Below, one piece after another: positions 10,755 to 22,113 of a DNA stretch of 64,000 bases (the stretch's first letter is position 1; each line of letters opens with the position of its first letter). The notes beneath the pieces are model-generated. The model did no database searches and was not told where the DNA came from. It worked only from the letters and a program-made list of their open reading frames with translations. The stretch is taken from positions 248,001-312,000 of the forward strand of contig NZ_QYUR01000008.1 in assembly GCF_003596405.1 (NCBI RefSeq), read 5' to 3'. The stretch comes from Pseudomonas cavernicola (GTDB lineage: Bacteria; Pseudomonadota; Gammaproteobacteria; Pseudomonadales; Pseudomonadaceae). A program made the position numbers and the translations under genes.

Positions 10755-10823
10755 GTGTCTGTCGGATCTTTCCCATGCTCTGCGTGAGCCTCACCCCCGC
10801 GAGGACGGGGACCCAGAAAAGCC

Positions 10824-11591
10824 TTAGTCGAAGCGGTAGATATCCATGCCCAGCGCGCCCAGGGTGAAGCCCTGGTGCACTAGACTGAAGACGTTACCTG
10901 CGCTGCGGGCGAAGTAGAGTGGCAGCAGGTGTTCGTCGGTCGGGTGGTTACGGGCGGCTGAGGGGGCCTGACGGCGGTAGTCGTGCAGGGCTTCCTCATC
11001 ACCGCTGGCGAGTTTGGCTACTGCCCAGTCGCGGAACTCCTTGGCCCAGGGTTCTATCACCTCGGGGCCGGCGCGCCAGTTTAGTTCGCCGAGGTTGTGG
11101 GTGATGCTGCCGGAACCAATCAGCAGCACGCCTTGTTCGCGCAAGCTGGCCAGGGCGCGGCCGACGCGGGTCTGAAAGGCGGGGCCAAGGCGAGTCGGAA
11201 TGGAAACCTGCACGACCGGTATATCCGCCTGCGGGTACATCAATAACAGTGGCACCCACGCACCATGATCGCGTGCGCGTTCGGGATCCAGGCGTGCCGG
11301 GAGTTCGGCGGTGGCGAGCAGGCGCAACACTTCTGCAGCTAGCTCGGGATCACCTGGGGCGGAGTATTGGACGGCATACAACTCGGCTGGAAAGCCGTAG
11401 AAGTCATGCCAGGTGTCCGGCTTGGAATTGCTATTGACCATCAGTTCGCTGCTTTCCCAGTGGGCGGAAACCACCAGGATGGCGCGTGGTTTGGCCAACT
11501 CGGCAGCCAGCCGGGACAGCGCTGGGCCGCTGGCGCCAGGCTCGAGGGCGAGCATGGGGGAGCCGTGGGAAATGAACAGACTAGGTAGCAT
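10824..11591 (-). CDS. 4,5-DOPA dioxygenase-type extradiol ring-cleavage enzyme (YgiD family)
   Basis: The protein belongs to the LigB-like class III extradiol dioxygenases that open catechol rings using Fe(II) or Zn(II). Metal-binding histidines are visible in FISHGSPM (near residue 9), VSAHWES (near 44) and GSITHNLGEL, plus the catalytic RDHGAWVPL block. The 255-residue length fits bacterial YgiD/DODA proteins. The physiological substrate is not evident from the neighbourhood. The gene is divergent from tpm, with about 98 bp of AT-richer promoter DNA between them. Confidence 0.92.
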   Translation of the reverse strand: MLPSLFISHGSPMLALEPGASGPALSRLAAELAKPRAILVVSAHWESSELMVNSNSKPDTWHDFYGFPAELYAVQYSAPGDPELAAEVLRLLATAELPARLDPERARDHGAWVPLLLMYPQADIPVVQVSIPTRLGPAFQTRVGRALASLREQGVLLIGSGSITHNLGELNWRAGPEVIEPWAKEFRDWAVAKLASGDEEALHDYRRQAPSAARNHPTDEHLLPLYFARSAGNVFSLVHQGFTLGALGMDIYRFD

Positions 11592-11689
11592 GAGCGGTTC
11601 CTCAAGTAGGATGCCGGCATCTTTAAGCTTAGATATATCGAGTTCCAGTATAAAATTTTGAGCTGTTTGATCGAATTTGTGAGGGTTTA

Positions 11690-12349
11690 GTGGACGAAGA
11701 GTTTTGGCACAAGCGTTGGTCGCGCAACCAGATTGGTTTCCATTTGACCGAGATTAATCCCTGCCTGCAGCAGCATTGGCCCGCACTGAGCGTTCCTGAG
11801 GGCGCGCGAGTGCTAGTGCCGTTATGCGGCAAGAGCCTCGACTTGGCGTGGTTGGCCGCGCAGGGTCTGCAGGTAGTGGGTATCGAGTTGGCGGAGAGGG
11901 CAGTTGAGGATTTCTTCAGTGAGCAGCAACTGCAGCCCAAGATTAGCCAGCAGGGCGCCTTCAAGGTCTATCAGGCCGGAGCCATTCAGCTTTGGTGTGG
12001 TGATTTCTTCGCTCTGAAGTCTGAGGACGTGGCCGATTGCGTGGCGCTCTATGATCGCGCCGCGCTGATTGCTTTGCCGCTGGAGATGCGCGAGCGTTAT
12101 GCGGCGCATCTCACGAGTATCCTGTCGCGCGGCTGCGAGGGTTTATTGATCACTCTCGACTATGACCAGGCGCTGATGGAGGGGCCGCCCTTTGCGGTGG
12201 CCGATGAAGAGGTGCAGCGGCTGCTGGCGGCGGGCTGGCAGTTGCAGTTCCTCGAGGCGCGGGATGTGCTGCCGGCGGAGAACTGGAAGTTTCTTCAGCG
12301 CGGGTTGGATCGGCTGGATGAGCGGGTTTATCGCCTGGTTCGACGGTAG
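11690..12349 (+). CDS. tpm: Thiopurine S-methyltransferase / oxyanion methyltransferase
   Basis: TPMT methylates thiopurines and, in Pseudomonas, selenite and tellurite derivatives, using SAM. The 219-residue sequence starts with [14 protein letters not shown], the substrate-binding N-terminal motif of the family. It continues with the SAM loop [12 protein letters not shown], the acidic VVGIEL strand end and the [10 protein letters not shown] block. The start is GTG 11690, chosen because GAGGG lies about 5 bp upstream and no ATG gives the conserved N-terminus. Confidence 0.95.
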   Translation: MDEEFWHKRWSRNQIGFHLTEINPCLQQHWPALSVPEGARVLVPLCGKSLDLAWLAAQGLQVVGIELAERAVEDFFSEQQLQPKISQQGAFKVYQAGAIQLWCGDFFALKSEDVADCVALYDRAALIALPLEMRERYAAHLTSILSRGCEGLLITLDYDQALMEGPPFAVADEEVQRLLAAGWQLQFLEARDVLPAENWKFLQRGLDRLDERVYRLVRR

Positions 12350-12467
12350 GCCGCTGATACCGGGCGGGACTCGAAGCCTACGGATGCTGAGATAAACCCA
12401 TCAATGGCGGTAAATAGCCGGCAATAAAAAGGGCGACTCACGCCGCCCTGTCTAGGCTCGAAGTTGA

Positions 12468-13340
12468 TTAACCGCGCTGACGCAGCGCTTCGATGCGCTC
12501 TTCCAGTGGTGGGTGGCTCATAAACAGCCTTTTCAGGCCGTGCTTGATGCCACCGTTGATGCCGAAGGCGGTCAGGGTTTCCGGCATATGCACCGGTACG
12601 CCCTGTTCGGAGCGCAGGCGCTGCAAGGCGCCGATCATCGCGCTGGTGCCGGCCAGGCGGGCGCCGGCTTCGTCGGCGCGGAACTCACGTTTGCGCGAGA
12701 ACCACATGACGATGATGCTGGCGAGGATGCCCAGTACCAGTTCGGCGAAGATGGTCGCCACATAGAAGCCGATACCCTGACCTTCTTCATTCTTGAGGAT
12801 CACCTTGTCGACGAAGTTGCCGAAAATCCGCGCGAAGAACATCACGAAGGTGTTCACCACGCCTTGGATCAGTGCCAGGGTGACCATGTCACCGTTGGCC
12901 ACGTGGCCGATTTCATGGGCTAGGACGGCTTTCACTTCATCCGGCGAGAAGCGTTCCAGCAGGCCCTGGCTGACGGCGACCAATGCGTCGTTCTTGTTCC
13001 AGCCGGTGGCGAAGGCGTTGGACTCGTAAGCGGGGAAGATGCCGACCTCGGGCATCTTGATCCCGGCTGCGCGGGACAGCTCCTCGACGGTTTGCAGCAG
13101 CCACTGTTCGTGGCGGGTGCGTGGCTGGCTGATGATTTGGGTGCCAGTGCTCATCTTCGCCATCCACTTGGAGATGAATAGCGAGATCAGTGAGCCGGCG
13201 AAACCGAACACGGCGCAAAAAACCAGCAGGCTGCCGTAATTCTGGCCGGTAAAGCGGTCTACCCCGAGCAGTTTGAGGGTGATACTGGCGATGACCAGTA
13301 CTGCCAGGTTGGTGGCCAGGAACAACAGAATGCGCATCAT
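12468..13340 (-). CDS. htpX: Membrane protease HtpX
   Basis: HtpX is an inner-membrane M48 zinc metalloprotease that helps clear misfolded membrane proteins, in parallel with FtsH. The 290-residue protein has two N-terminal membrane segments (about 4-24 and 37-57). The zinc motif is H142-E143-x-x-H146 in [11 protein letters not shown], and two further hydrophobic helices lie around 155-205. A distal glutamate in [12 protein letters not shown] completes the site. In proteobacteria htpX is induced by membrane stress, usually through Cpx-like control. No CpxR site was identified here. Confidence 0.96.
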   Translation of the reverse strand: MMRILLFLATNLAVLVIASITLKLLGVDRFTGQNYGSLLVFCAVFGFAGSLISLFISKWMAKMSTGTQIISQPRTRHEQWLLQTVEELSRAAGIKMPEVGIFPAYESNAFATGWNKNDALVAVSQGLLERFSPDEVKAVLAHEIGHVANGDMVTLALIQGVVNTFVMFFARIFGNFVDKVILKNEEGQGIGFYVATIFAELVLGILASIIVMWFSRKREFRADEAGARLAGTSAMIGALQRLRSEQGVPVHMPETLTAFGINGGIKHGLKRLFMSHPPLEERIEALRQRG

Positions 13341-13430
13341 GGTGTAAAGCTTCTCCTTGCGGCAAAAGACGTACTGCTAATGCGGGCTATATAAGGGCGC
13401 GCGCCCTCGCTATTCAACCGAGGGACTATT

Positions 13431-13883
13431 TCAAACTGTGTCGCTTGCACCAAGCAGGTTGCTTGCGAACAGCAGGCGAGTCAGTCGCGCGACACGCTCA
13501 CTGTGCCGGCTGGCCAGCGCTTCGCCTAGCTGGTGAGCCAGGGTTGAGTGTACACGGCGTACGCTGGGCGGCAGGGTTTCGCCTTCGCGCAGGGCATGAG
13601 GAATGCCGCGCGATAGGCGCAGGAAGCCCTTTTCGCTGAGTACGGCCTGATCCAGGGCGTCATGGTGGATGGTCGACTCGTAGCGCAGATAGCCTTCATC
13701 CGCCAGCCAGAGTAGGGCGCCGAAGCAGCTTTGATGCCGTTTGCTCGGCAGGCCGAACTCGTCGGGTTCTTCGCGGCCGATCAGGTCTTCGACATACAGA
13801 CCGACTTTGCGCGGGAAGGCCTGATAGAGCTGCAGCAGGCCGGCGGCGGCATCTTTATAAAAGTCGTCGATCTGCAGATCCAT
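13431..13883 (-). CDS. Conserved Pseudomonas hypothetical protein
   Basis: This soluble 150-residue protein begins MDLQIDDFYKDAAAGLLQLY. Its central part resembles a winged-helix-like fold (FGALLWLADEGYLRYEST), but no catalytic motif is visible. It lies between htpX and an alanine-type aminotransferase, the same place as a conserved hypothetical gene in P. aeruginosa. It has no signal peptide or membrane segment. Function is unknown. Confidence 0.75.
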   Translation of the reverse strand: MDLQIDDFYKDAAAGLLQLYQAFPRKVGLYVEDLIGREEPDEFGLPSKRHQSCFGALLWLADEGYLRYESTIHHDALDQAVLSEKGFLRLSRGIPHALREGETLPPSVRRVHSTLAHQLGEALASRHSERVARLTRLLFASNLLGASDTV

Positions 13884-13916
13884 CAGCGTTTGGCCTGGCT
13901 CATAGCGTTCAGTTGC

Positions 13917-15128
13917 TTATTGGCTATACGACTTGAGGAAGTTGCCGATTCGCCCAATTGCCTGATCCAGATCGTCCAGGCGCGGCAGCGTGACTACGCG
14001 GAAGTGATCCGGCCACGGCCAGTTGAAGGCGGTGCCTTGTACGACCAGAAGTTTCTCTGACAGCAGCAGGTCGAGGACGAACTTCTCGTCGTTGTGGATC
14101 GGGCAGACCTTCGGGTCGATTTTCGGGAACGCATAGAGTGCGCCCATCGGCTTGACGCAGCTGACGCCGGGGATGTTGTTGAGCAGTTCCCAGGTCCGGT
14201 TGCGCTGCTCGAGCAGACGGCCTTGTGGCAATACCAGATCGTTGATGCTCTGGTAGCCGCCGAGGGCGGTCTGGATCGCATGCTGGCTCGGCACGTTGGC
14301 GCACAGGCGCATGTTGGCGAGGATGTCGATGCCTTCGATGTAGCTCTGGGCTTTCTGCTTCGGCCCGGAGATGGCGACCCAGCCGGAGCGGAAGCCGGCC
14401 ACGCGATAGGACTTCGACAGCCCGTTAAAGGTCAGGCACAGCACGTCCGGCGCCAAGGAGGCGGTGCAGATGTGCACGGCTTCGTCGTAGAGGATCTTGT
14501 CGTAGATCTCATCGGAGAACAGCACCAGATTGTGCTGGCGCGCCAGCTCGACCATGCCTTCCAGCACTTCCTTGGAATACACGGCGCCGGTCGGGTTGTT
14601 CGGGTTGATGATTACCATCGCCTTGGTGTTCGGCGTGATCTTGGCCTTGATATCGTCCAGATCCGGCCACCAGTTGGCTTGCTCGTCGCACAGGTAGTGC
14701 ACCGGATTGCCACCTGCCAGGCTGACTGCGGCGGTCCACAGCGGGTAGTCCGGGGCCGGGATCAGTACTTCGTCGCCGTTGTTGAGCAGGGCCTGCATGG
14801 ACATCACGATCAGCTCGGAAACGCCGTTGCCGAGGTAGATGTCTTCAATGCCGACGCCTTCCACCTGTTTTTGCTGGTAGTACTGCATCACCGCCTTGCG
14901 GGCACTGAACAGGCCTTTGGAGTCGCTGTAACCTTGGGCGGTCGGCAGGTTGCGGATCACGTCCTGGAGAATTTCCTCCGGGGCTTCGAAGCCAAACGGC
15001 GCCGGGTTGCCGATGTTCAGCTTGAGGATGCGATGGCCTTCCTCTTCCAGGCGTTTGGCGTGCTTGAGCACCGGCCCGCGAATGTCATAGCAGACGTTGG
15101 CGAGCTTGTTCGATTTGCTGACCTGCAT
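13917..15128 (-). CDS. Alanine-type aminotransferase (AlaA-like, fold-type I PLP)
   Basis: The enzyme would transfer an amino group between alanine (or valine) and 2-oxo acids. The 403 residues include the N-terminal NKLANVCYDIRGPV of AlaA proteins and the active-site NPNNPTGAVY. DEIYDKILYD and the PLP-lysine K239 in FNGLSKSYRVAGFRSGWV follow, with the C-terminal arginine in WPWPDHFRVVTLP. The gene diverges from msrB across 177 bp. AlaA is the most likely identity, but AvtA-like substrate preference cannot be excluded from sequence. Confidence 0.9.
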   Translation of the reverse strand: MQVSKSNKLANVCYDIRGPVLKHAKRLEEEGHRILKLNIGNPAPFGFEAPEEILQDVIRNLPTAQGYSDSKGLFSARKAVMQYYQQKQVEGVGIEDIYLGNGVSELIVMSMQALLNNGDEVLIPAPDYPLWTAAVSLAGGNPVHYLCDEQANWWPDLDDIKAKITPNTKAMVIINPNNPTGAVYSKEVLEGMVELARQHNLVLFSDEIYDKILYDEAVHICTASLAPDVLCLTFNGLSKSYRVAGFRSGWVAISGPKQKAQSYIEGIDILANMRLCANVPSQHAIQTALGGYQSINDLVLPQGRLLEQRNRTWELLNNIPGVSCVKPMGALYAFPKIDPKVCPIHNDEKFVLDLLLSEKLLVVQGTAFNWPWPDHFRVVTLPRLDDLDQAIGRIGNFLKSYSQ

Positions 15129-15249
15129 GTGTGTAATCCTGAAATGAACGAACGCCGTTGAACACGCTGGTAAAAGTCAGCTGGGTGCGGCTTGGCAGCC
15201 TGTAACGCGGGTGACAGACTAGCGTCTAAAGTGCGCAATCATACGTGTG

Positions 15250-15286
15250 GCCCGAGCCCCGGAAAAGGTACAGGTCGGGCTTTTTT
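15250..15286 (+). terminator. Terminator-like hairpin in the leader of msrB
   Basis: GCCCGA at 15250-15255 can pair with TCGGGC at 15275-15280, directly followed by TTTTTT. It lies only about 20 bp upstream of the msrB start on the same strand. No plus-strand gene ends here, so it is either an attenuator in the msrB leader or stops transcripts initiating in the divergent promoter region. Confidence 0.6.
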
Positions 15287-15305
15287 CAGATGAAGAGGTG
15301 TACCC

Positions 15306-15701
15306 ATGGACAAGCTCGAAAAACCCCTGGATGCCTGGCGTGACGAACTGTCCGATGAGCAGTTTCACGTCTGCCGGCTGGGCGGGACGGAGCGCGCGTT
15401 TACTGGTAAGTATCACGCTGACAAAACCCCGGGCGTTTACCACTGCGCCTGCTGTGACGCGGCGTTGTTCGACTCCGAGGCGAAATTCGATTCCGGCACC
15501 GGCTGGCCTAGTTACTATCAGCCCGCGTCCAACAGTGCTATCGCCAGCAGGGACGACTTCAGCCACGGCATGCACCGTATTGAAGTGCTCTGCGCCAAGT
15601 GCGATGCGCACCTGGGGCATCTGTTCCCGGATGGGCCGAAGCCGACGGGGCTGCGTTATTGCATCAATTCGGCGTCGCTCAAGCTCAAACCGCGGCAATA
15701 A
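15306..15701 (+). CDS. msrB: Peptide methionine-(R)-sulfoxide reductase MsrB
   Basis: MsrB reduces the R-epimer of methionine sulfoxide in oxidised proteins, recycled by thioredoxin. The 131-residue protein has the structural zinc cysteines C47/C50 and C96/C99. It carries the substrate-pocket [13 protein letters not shown] and the catalytic C119 in [10 protein letters not shown]. The start ATG 15306 is preceded by GAAGAGGTG. It begins a plus-strand series msrB-gpx-ospR devoted to peroxide defence. A hairpin lies in its leader at 15250-15286. Confidence 0.96.
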   Translation: MDKLEKPLDAWRDELSDEQFHVCRLGGTERAFTGKYHADKTPGVYHCACCDAALFDSEAKFDSGTGWPSYYQPASNSAIASRDDFSHGMHRIEVLCAKCDAHLGHLFPDGPKPTGLRYCINSASLKLKPRQ

Positions 15702-15712
15702 GTAGTAAAGGC

Positions 15713-15741
15713 AAGGCCTGCTTATCAGCGGGCCTTATTTT
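15713..15741 (+). terminator. Weak terminator after msrB
   Basis: AAGGCC at 15713-15718 pairs with GGCCTT at 15731-15736 and is followed by ATTTTA. The stem is short, so partial read-through into gpx is possible. Confidence 0.5.
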
Positions 15742-15817
15742 AGGTTTATTAAATTGCACACAATTGAATTGCTCGCTATGTTGGTAATTGTCCCTACTTT
15801 ATTCAGGAGCCAGTTCC

Positions 15818-16303
15818 ATGAGCGACGCACTTTTCAACATTCCGTGTACCACGATCAAAGGCGAGCAGAAGACCTTGGCCGATTTCGGCGGCAAGGCTGT
15901 GCTGGTGGTCAACACTGCCAGTCAATGCGGTTTCACCCCGCAGTACAGAGGGCTGGAACACCTCTGGCAGGAATACAAGGGTCAGGGGCTGGTGGTATTG
16001 GGTTTCCCCTGCAACCAGTTCGGTAAACAAGAGCCGGGCAACGAAGGCGCGATCGCCGAATTCTGTGAGTTGAACTTTGGCGTGAGCTTTCCGCTGTTCA
16101 AGAAGATCGATGTGAATGGCGCTGAAGCTCACCCTCTGTTCGTCCAGCTGAAAAAACGCGCGCCAGGCCTGCTCGGTAGCCAGGGCGTGAAATGGAACTT
16201 CACCAAGTTCCTGATCGGTCAGGACGGCAAATTGGTCAAGCGCTTCGCGCCAACGACCAAGCCGGAGGAGCTGACTGCCGAGATCGAAGCACTGTTGAAA
16301 TGA
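15818..16303 (+). CDS. gpx: Glutathione/thioredoxin peroxidase (BtuE/Gpx family)
   Basis: The enzyme reduces hydrogen and organic peroxides using a cysteine rather than selenocysteine. Starting at ATG 15818 (CAGGAG 7 bp upstream) it has 161 residues. The catalytic set is C37 in NTASQCGFTPQY, Q67 in FPCNQFGKQEPG and W126 in VKWNFTKFL. C65, in the second motif, may help resolution, and thioredoxin is the probable reductant as in other bacterial members. The TGA stop overlaps the ospR start (ATGA), so the peroxidase and its likely regulator are translationally coupled. Confidence 0.95.
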   Translation: MSDALFNIPCTTIKGEQKTLADFGGKAVLVVNTASQCGFTPQYRGLEHLWQEYKGQGLVVLGFPCNQFGKQEPGNEGAIAEFCELNFGVSFPLFKKIDVNGAEAHPLFVQLKKRAPGLLGSQGVKWNFTKFLIGQDGKLVKRFAPTTKPEELTAEIEALLK

Positions 16304-16762
16304 CCGAGATGAATGTGCCGCAACTGGATGCGCTAACGGCGTTGCAGCTCGACAATCAGCTGTGTTTCAAACTGTACGCCGCCTCGCGTGCGGTGACCCG
16401 CGCCTATAAGCCGATGCTCGATCAACTCGGCCTGACCTACCCGCAGTACCTGGTGATGCTGGTGCTCTGGGAGTGGCAGGGGGCAGCGCCTGAGCAGCCG
16501 ACGGTGAAGGCCTTGGGTGAGCGTCTGCTGCTGGACTCCGGCACGCTGACTCCGCTGCTCAAGCGTCTGCAGCAGTTGGGTCTGGTGCTGCGCCAGCGTG
16601 CGACACGTGATGAGCGCGAAGTGCATCTGGCGTTAACAGCCGCGGGCTTGGCCTTGCGCGCGCAGGTTTTGCCGCTGAAGACGCAGTTGCTCTGCGCAAG
16701 CGGAGTCAATCTGGATGAGCTGGACGAGTTGCGCAGTCGTATCGGTGATTTGCTTGATCGGC

Positions 16763-16779
<17 letters not shown>
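16300..16779 (+). CDS. ospR: MarR/OhrR-family peroxide-sensing repressor, OspR-type
   Basis: This 159-residue winged-helix repressor would sense peroxides by cysteine oxidation. The sensing cysteine C22 lies in the OhrR signature LDNQLCFKLYAASRA, followed by LGLTYPQYLVMLVLWE. A second cysteine, C132, near the C-terminus has the same spacing as the Cys24/Cys134 pair of P. aeruginosa OspR. That suggests a two-cysteine mechanism. The ATG at 16300 overlaps the gpx stop, and in P. aeruginosa OspR represses the adjacent gpx. An upstream in-frame TTG would place coding inside gpx and is unlikely. Confidence 0.92.
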
Positions 16780-19084
<2,305 letters not shown>

Positions 19085-19188
19085 GGGTAACTGGGCGAGC
19101 CTCGTGTCCGTGCGCTCGCCAAGCATAGCCGATCTGACTCGTTGGCTGGCAGGGTGCAATGCCTCTGATCGATCCTAAGGAGCAAGCC

Positions 19189-20079
19189 GTGGACTCCCGT
19201 TTGAATGCTTTTCTAGAGCGTGCGGATGCCGTGCTGGCGCGTCTCGAACCTCTGTTACCGGCGCCGCGGGTGTCGCTCGATTGGAGTCAGAGCTTAGCGG
19301 CACGCTGGCACCGTGAAGGCCGCAGTGGGTACTTGCAGCCGTTGACGGTGAGCTTGGATCTGGACTTGACGGATTTGATCGGCGTGGATACCCAGCGTGA
19401 GCAACTGGCGCGTAATACTCGGCAGTTCGTCGCGGGTCTGCCAGCTAACCACGCCTTGCTCTGGGGGGCGCGTGGCACGGGCAAGTCGTCGCTGGTGCGG
19501 GCGCTGTTGGCCGAACATGCTGGTGCCGGGCTGCGGTTGATCGAGATTGAACGTGATCATCTGGCCGATCTGCCACGCGTTGTCGAGCTACTGGCGAAGC
19601 AGTCGCAGCGCTTTGTGTTGTTCTGTGATGACCTGTCTTTCGAGGCTGGCGAGGGCGACTACCGCGTGTTGAAAAGTGTGCTGGATGGCTCGCTGGAGCG
19701 TGCTCCGGACAACGTGCTGCTGTATGCCACGTCAAATCGCCGCCATCTGGTGCCGGAAAAGCAAAGCGACAACGAAAACTGGCAGATGGTCGATGGCGAA
19801 CTGCACCCGAATGAGGCGGTGGAGGACAAGATTGCGCTATCCGACCGCTTTGGCCTATGGCTGTCGTTCTACCCCTTTAGCCAGGAGCATTTCCTCGACG
19901 TGGTGCGCCATTGGGTCGGCGTGTTGGCGGCGCAGGCCGGGCTGATTTGGGCGTGGGATGATGAGTTGGGAATACTCGCCATTCGCTGGGCGCTGGGACG
20001 CGGTAATCGCAATGGCCGCTGCGCCTATCAGTTTGCGCGGTACTGGGTGGGGCTGAAGCTGTTGGAGGTGAAGGGGTGA
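19189..20079 (+). CDS. AAA-type ATP-binding protein (DUF815 family)
   Basis: The 296-residue protein has a P-loop GARGTGKSSLVRALL, a Walker B-like FVLFCDDLSFE and a sensor segment LLYATSNRRHLVPE. The layout is that of DUF815 AAA ATPases, whose cellular role is not established. GTG 19189 is the likely start because AAGGAG at 19177-19182 sits 6 bp upstream. The earlier ATG 19159 lacks a ribosome site. The gene overlaps the next one by 4 bp (GTGA), forming a two-gene unit with a methionine-sulfoxide reductase. Confidence 0.88.
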   Translation: MDSRLNAFLERADAVLARLEPLLPAPRVSLDWSQSLAARWHREGRSGYLQPLTVSLDLDLTDLIGVDTQREQLARNTRQFVAGLPANHALLWGARGTGKSSLVRALLAEHAGAGLRLIEIERDHLADLPRVVELLAKQSQRFVLFCDDLSFEAGEGDYRVLKSVLDGSLERAPDNVLLYATSNRRHLVPEKQSDNENWQMVDGELHPNEAVEDKIALSDRFGLWLSFYPFSQEHFLDVVRHWVGVLAAQAGLIWAWDDELGILAIRWALGRGNRNGRCAYQFARYWVGLKLLEVKG

Positions 20080-20558
20080 TCGATCTACAACACAGCGGAG
20101 CGGGGCTGGAGGGCTATGGCTTGTTGGCGGCGCAGCTGGAGTCCTTGCTGGCCGATGAGCGCGACTTTATTGCCAATGCTGCGCAGTTTTCCGCGTTCCT
20201 CTTCCATGAGTTGGAAGATTTGAACTGGGCGGGTTTCTACTTGAATCATCAAGGGGAGCTGGTACTCGGGCCATTCCAAGGCCAGGTGGCCTGCGTGCGG
20301 ATTCCTTTCGCTAAGGGGGTTTGTGGTGCTGCCGCGGCCACTCGGCAGACTCAGCGGGTTGACGATGTGCACGCTTTTCCCGGGCATATCGCCTGCGACA
20401 GTGCCTCCAATAGCGAGTTGGTGATTCCGCTGGTGAAGGATGGGCGGTTGATTGCAGTGCTGGATCTGGACAGTCCCAAGCTCGCGCGTTTCAGCGAAGC
20501 GGATCAGCGAGGGCTGGAGCAGTTGGCGGCAATATTTTTGCGTCTGACCGACTGCTGA
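20076..20558 (+). CDS. msrC: Free methionine-(R)-sulfoxide reductase (GAF-domain fRMsr)
   Basis: fRMsr reduces free methionine-(R)-sulfoxide with thioredoxin. The 160-residue GAF protein has three cysteines, C73 in GQVACVRIP, C83 in GVCGAAAATR and C107 in HIACDSASNSEL. Their spacing of 10 and 24 equals that of the catalytic cysteines C84, C94 and C118 of E. coli YebR/MsrC. The segment DLNWAGFYL is also typical. The start codon is GTG 20076, overlapping the AAA gene. With msrB 5 kb away it makes this a methionine-repair neighbourhood. Confidence 0.93.
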   Translation: MIDLQHSGAGLEGYGLLAAQLESLLADERDFIANAAQFSAFLFHELEDLNWAGFYLNHQGELVLGPFQGQVACVRIPFAKGVCGAAAATRQTQRVDDVHAFPGHIACDSASNSELVIPLVKDGRLIAVLDLDSPKLARFSEADQRGLEQLAAIFLRLTDC

Positions 20559-20580
20559 GCCGGCGGTATAAAGTGCGTGA

Positions 20581-20613
20581 AATCAAAAAGCCCGGCATCC
20601 GGGCTTTTTGATT
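20581..20613. terminator. Rho-independent terminator, perfect 15-bp stem
   Basis: AATCAAAAAGCCCGG - CAT - CCGGGCTTTTTGATT forms a perfect inverted repeat with T-rich flank in both directions. It ends the AAA/msrC unit and can also stop the minus-strand gene at 20716. Confidence 0.93.
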
Positions 20614-20623
20614 TGCATGGCGG

Positions 20624-20712
20624 TTAAGCCTTGCCGCTCAATTCGGCCAGCATCTTCTGCTCGCCTGGAAGCACTGTCTGTACCGACTCGCGCGCCTTAA
20701 GGGCAAAGCGCC
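20624..20712 (-). pseudogene. Possible C-terminal coding remnant
   Basis: On the minus strand, right after the stop of the 256-residue gene, a frame reads RFALKARESVQTVLPGEQ and continues KMLAELSGKA before TAA. It runs up to a terminator and has Pseudomonas-like third positions. It joins the upstream gene only in a shifted frame. It may be a tail left by a frameshift or a gene remnant; the support is thin. Confidence 0.25.
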
Positions 20713-20715
20713 CCC

Positions 20716-21486
20716 TTAGTCGTACATATTCTTCTTCTTCCAGTCGTCATCGGTTTCCAGTGACCTGAGGCCGTCGTTCAGTTGGTTGGGTTCGTCTGTC
20801 GCTGGCTTAATATTTTCCAGCACCATCGAATTGGCCCGCGCCAATAGGTTTTCCAACTGTTTGAGCGGCCCTTGATAGCGGGTCGGATCCGGTTGTTTGC
20901 GTAGATACTGCACGCCGCGTTCGAACGCCAGGCGGGCCTGGCCGGGTTGGTTCTGTTGAAGTGCCTGCTGGCCGACGTTGTTAAACAGTTCGATATGCAG
21001 CTGTACCAGCATCTCGCGAACTTCTTGGAACCAATGCTTGGCCTCATTGGTAGGCAGGAAAGCGTCTTGAGCCGAGCGGGTGATCTGGCCGTGGAGGTTT
21101 TCCAGAAGGAAGCGAATATCTTTGGCTTTCGCTTCAGTCAGTATGGGTTGCTGTGGATTGCGTACAGGGATCGACTCGCCTTTGCCGATCAGTCCACGCA
21201 GTTCCTCGATCCGCTCCTTGAGTGCGGCGCTGTTTTTGTCCAGCACCAGCATGCGTTCACTAAACTGCAGCAGCAGGCGGCAGAGCAGCAGTTTGAGCGC
21301 TGGGCTCATCAACTGACCGGGTAACGCTTCAGATATCTCGTTGCAGCGACGCAGGCGATCATTGAGATCGGCTCTAAGCCGTGCTTTTTCCAGTTTACTG
21401 TTCTCTACCATGTGAGTGATGTAGCCAATGGCGATCAGGATGGAGATGCCGGTGACTATGAGCAGAGTAATTACGAGTGGGGACAC
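20716..21486 (-). CDS. Hypothetical membrane-anchored coiled-coil protein
   Basis: The 256-residue protein has one N-terminal membrane segment (about 4-24, LVITLLIVTGISILIAIGYI), followed by a long helical region with heptad-like leucines. A charged C-terminus ends DDWKKKNMYD. No enzymatic motif is visible. The topology suggests a single-pass inner-membrane protein with a cytoplasmic helical domain. It lies upstream of the tRNA cluster on the opposite strand, a position also held by a hypothetical gene in P. aeruginosa. Confidence 0.7.
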   Translation of the reverse strand: MSPLVITLLIVTGISILIAIGYITHMVENSKLEKARLRADLNDRLRRCNEISEALPGQLMSPALKLLLCRLLLQFSERMLVLDKNSAALKERIEELRGLIGKGESIPVRNPQQPILTEAKAKDIRFLLENLHGQITRSAQDAFLPTNEAKHWFQEVREMLVQLHIELFNNVGQQALQQNQPGQARLAFERGVQYLRKQPDPTRYQGPLKQLENLLARANSMVLENIKPATDEPNQLNDGLRSLETDDDWKKKNMYD

Positions 21487-21607
21487 CTTTACAACCTCTC
21501 GACTACTGGTTTTTTCGCCCGAGTGTAGTGCCTTAGCGCTGATGCTGATAGAGACGCATCAGTTTCTGGTCTGAAGTCATTGATTTAAAGTAATTTTCAC
21601 TCAAGTG

Positions 21608-21636
21608 TTGACGACCTTGGAAAGGCTCCCTAGAAT
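21608..21636 (+). promoter_or_regulatory. Sigma-70 promoter of the tRNA cluster
   Basis: TTGACG at 21608-21613 and TAGAAT at 21631-21636 are separated by exactly 17 bp. They are followed by a GC-rich discriminator (TCGCGCC), the pattern of stringently controlled stable-RNA promoters. The first tRNA begins 88 bp downstream. Confidence 0.85.
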
Positions 21637-21724
21637 TCGCGCCACTTTGCAGCGCTAAGCCGACAGGTAGAGCATGCAAAGCACGGAAAATGCGCGTCAT
21701 GGCTTGTCATGAGTTCCGGGCAAC

Positions 21725-21800
21725 GTCCCCTTCGTCTAGTGGCCTAGGACACCGCCCTTTCACGGCGGTAACAGGGGTTCGAGTCCCCTAGGGGACGCCA
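21725..21800 (+). tRNA. tRNA-Glu (TTC), copy 1
   Basis: The 76-nt sequence folds as a cloverleaf: acceptor GTCCCCT/AGGGGAC, anticodon loop CTTTCAC with anticodon TTC, T-loop GGTTCGAGTCC and encoded CCA. Confidence 0.98.
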
Positions 21801-21825
21801 TTTTCTAGTTGTAAACGATGTTCAA

Positions 21826-21901
<76 letters not shown>

Positions 21902-21933
21902 AATTTTCCAAGCAATGTTGAAAAGCGTTGTTT

Positions 21934-22009
21934 GTCCCCTTCGTCTAGTGGCCTAGGACACCGCCCTTTCACGGCGGTAACAGGGGTTCGAGTCCCCTAG
22001 GGGACGCCA
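21934..22009 (+). tRNA. tRNA-Glu (TTC), copy 2
   Basis: Identical in sequence to copy 1, offset by exactly 209 bp. The 25-bp spacer to the following tRNA-Gly differs from the first spacer by one base (ACGATG versus ACGTTG). Confidence 0.98.
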
Positions 22010-22034
22010 TTTTCTAGTTGTAAACGTTGTTCAA

Positions 22035-22110
<76 letters not shown>

Positions 22111-22113
22111 AAA

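Noticed and set aside
14094..15161. A 355-codon plus-strand frame
   Set aside because: Antisense of the alanine-type aminotransferase, no recognisable domain.
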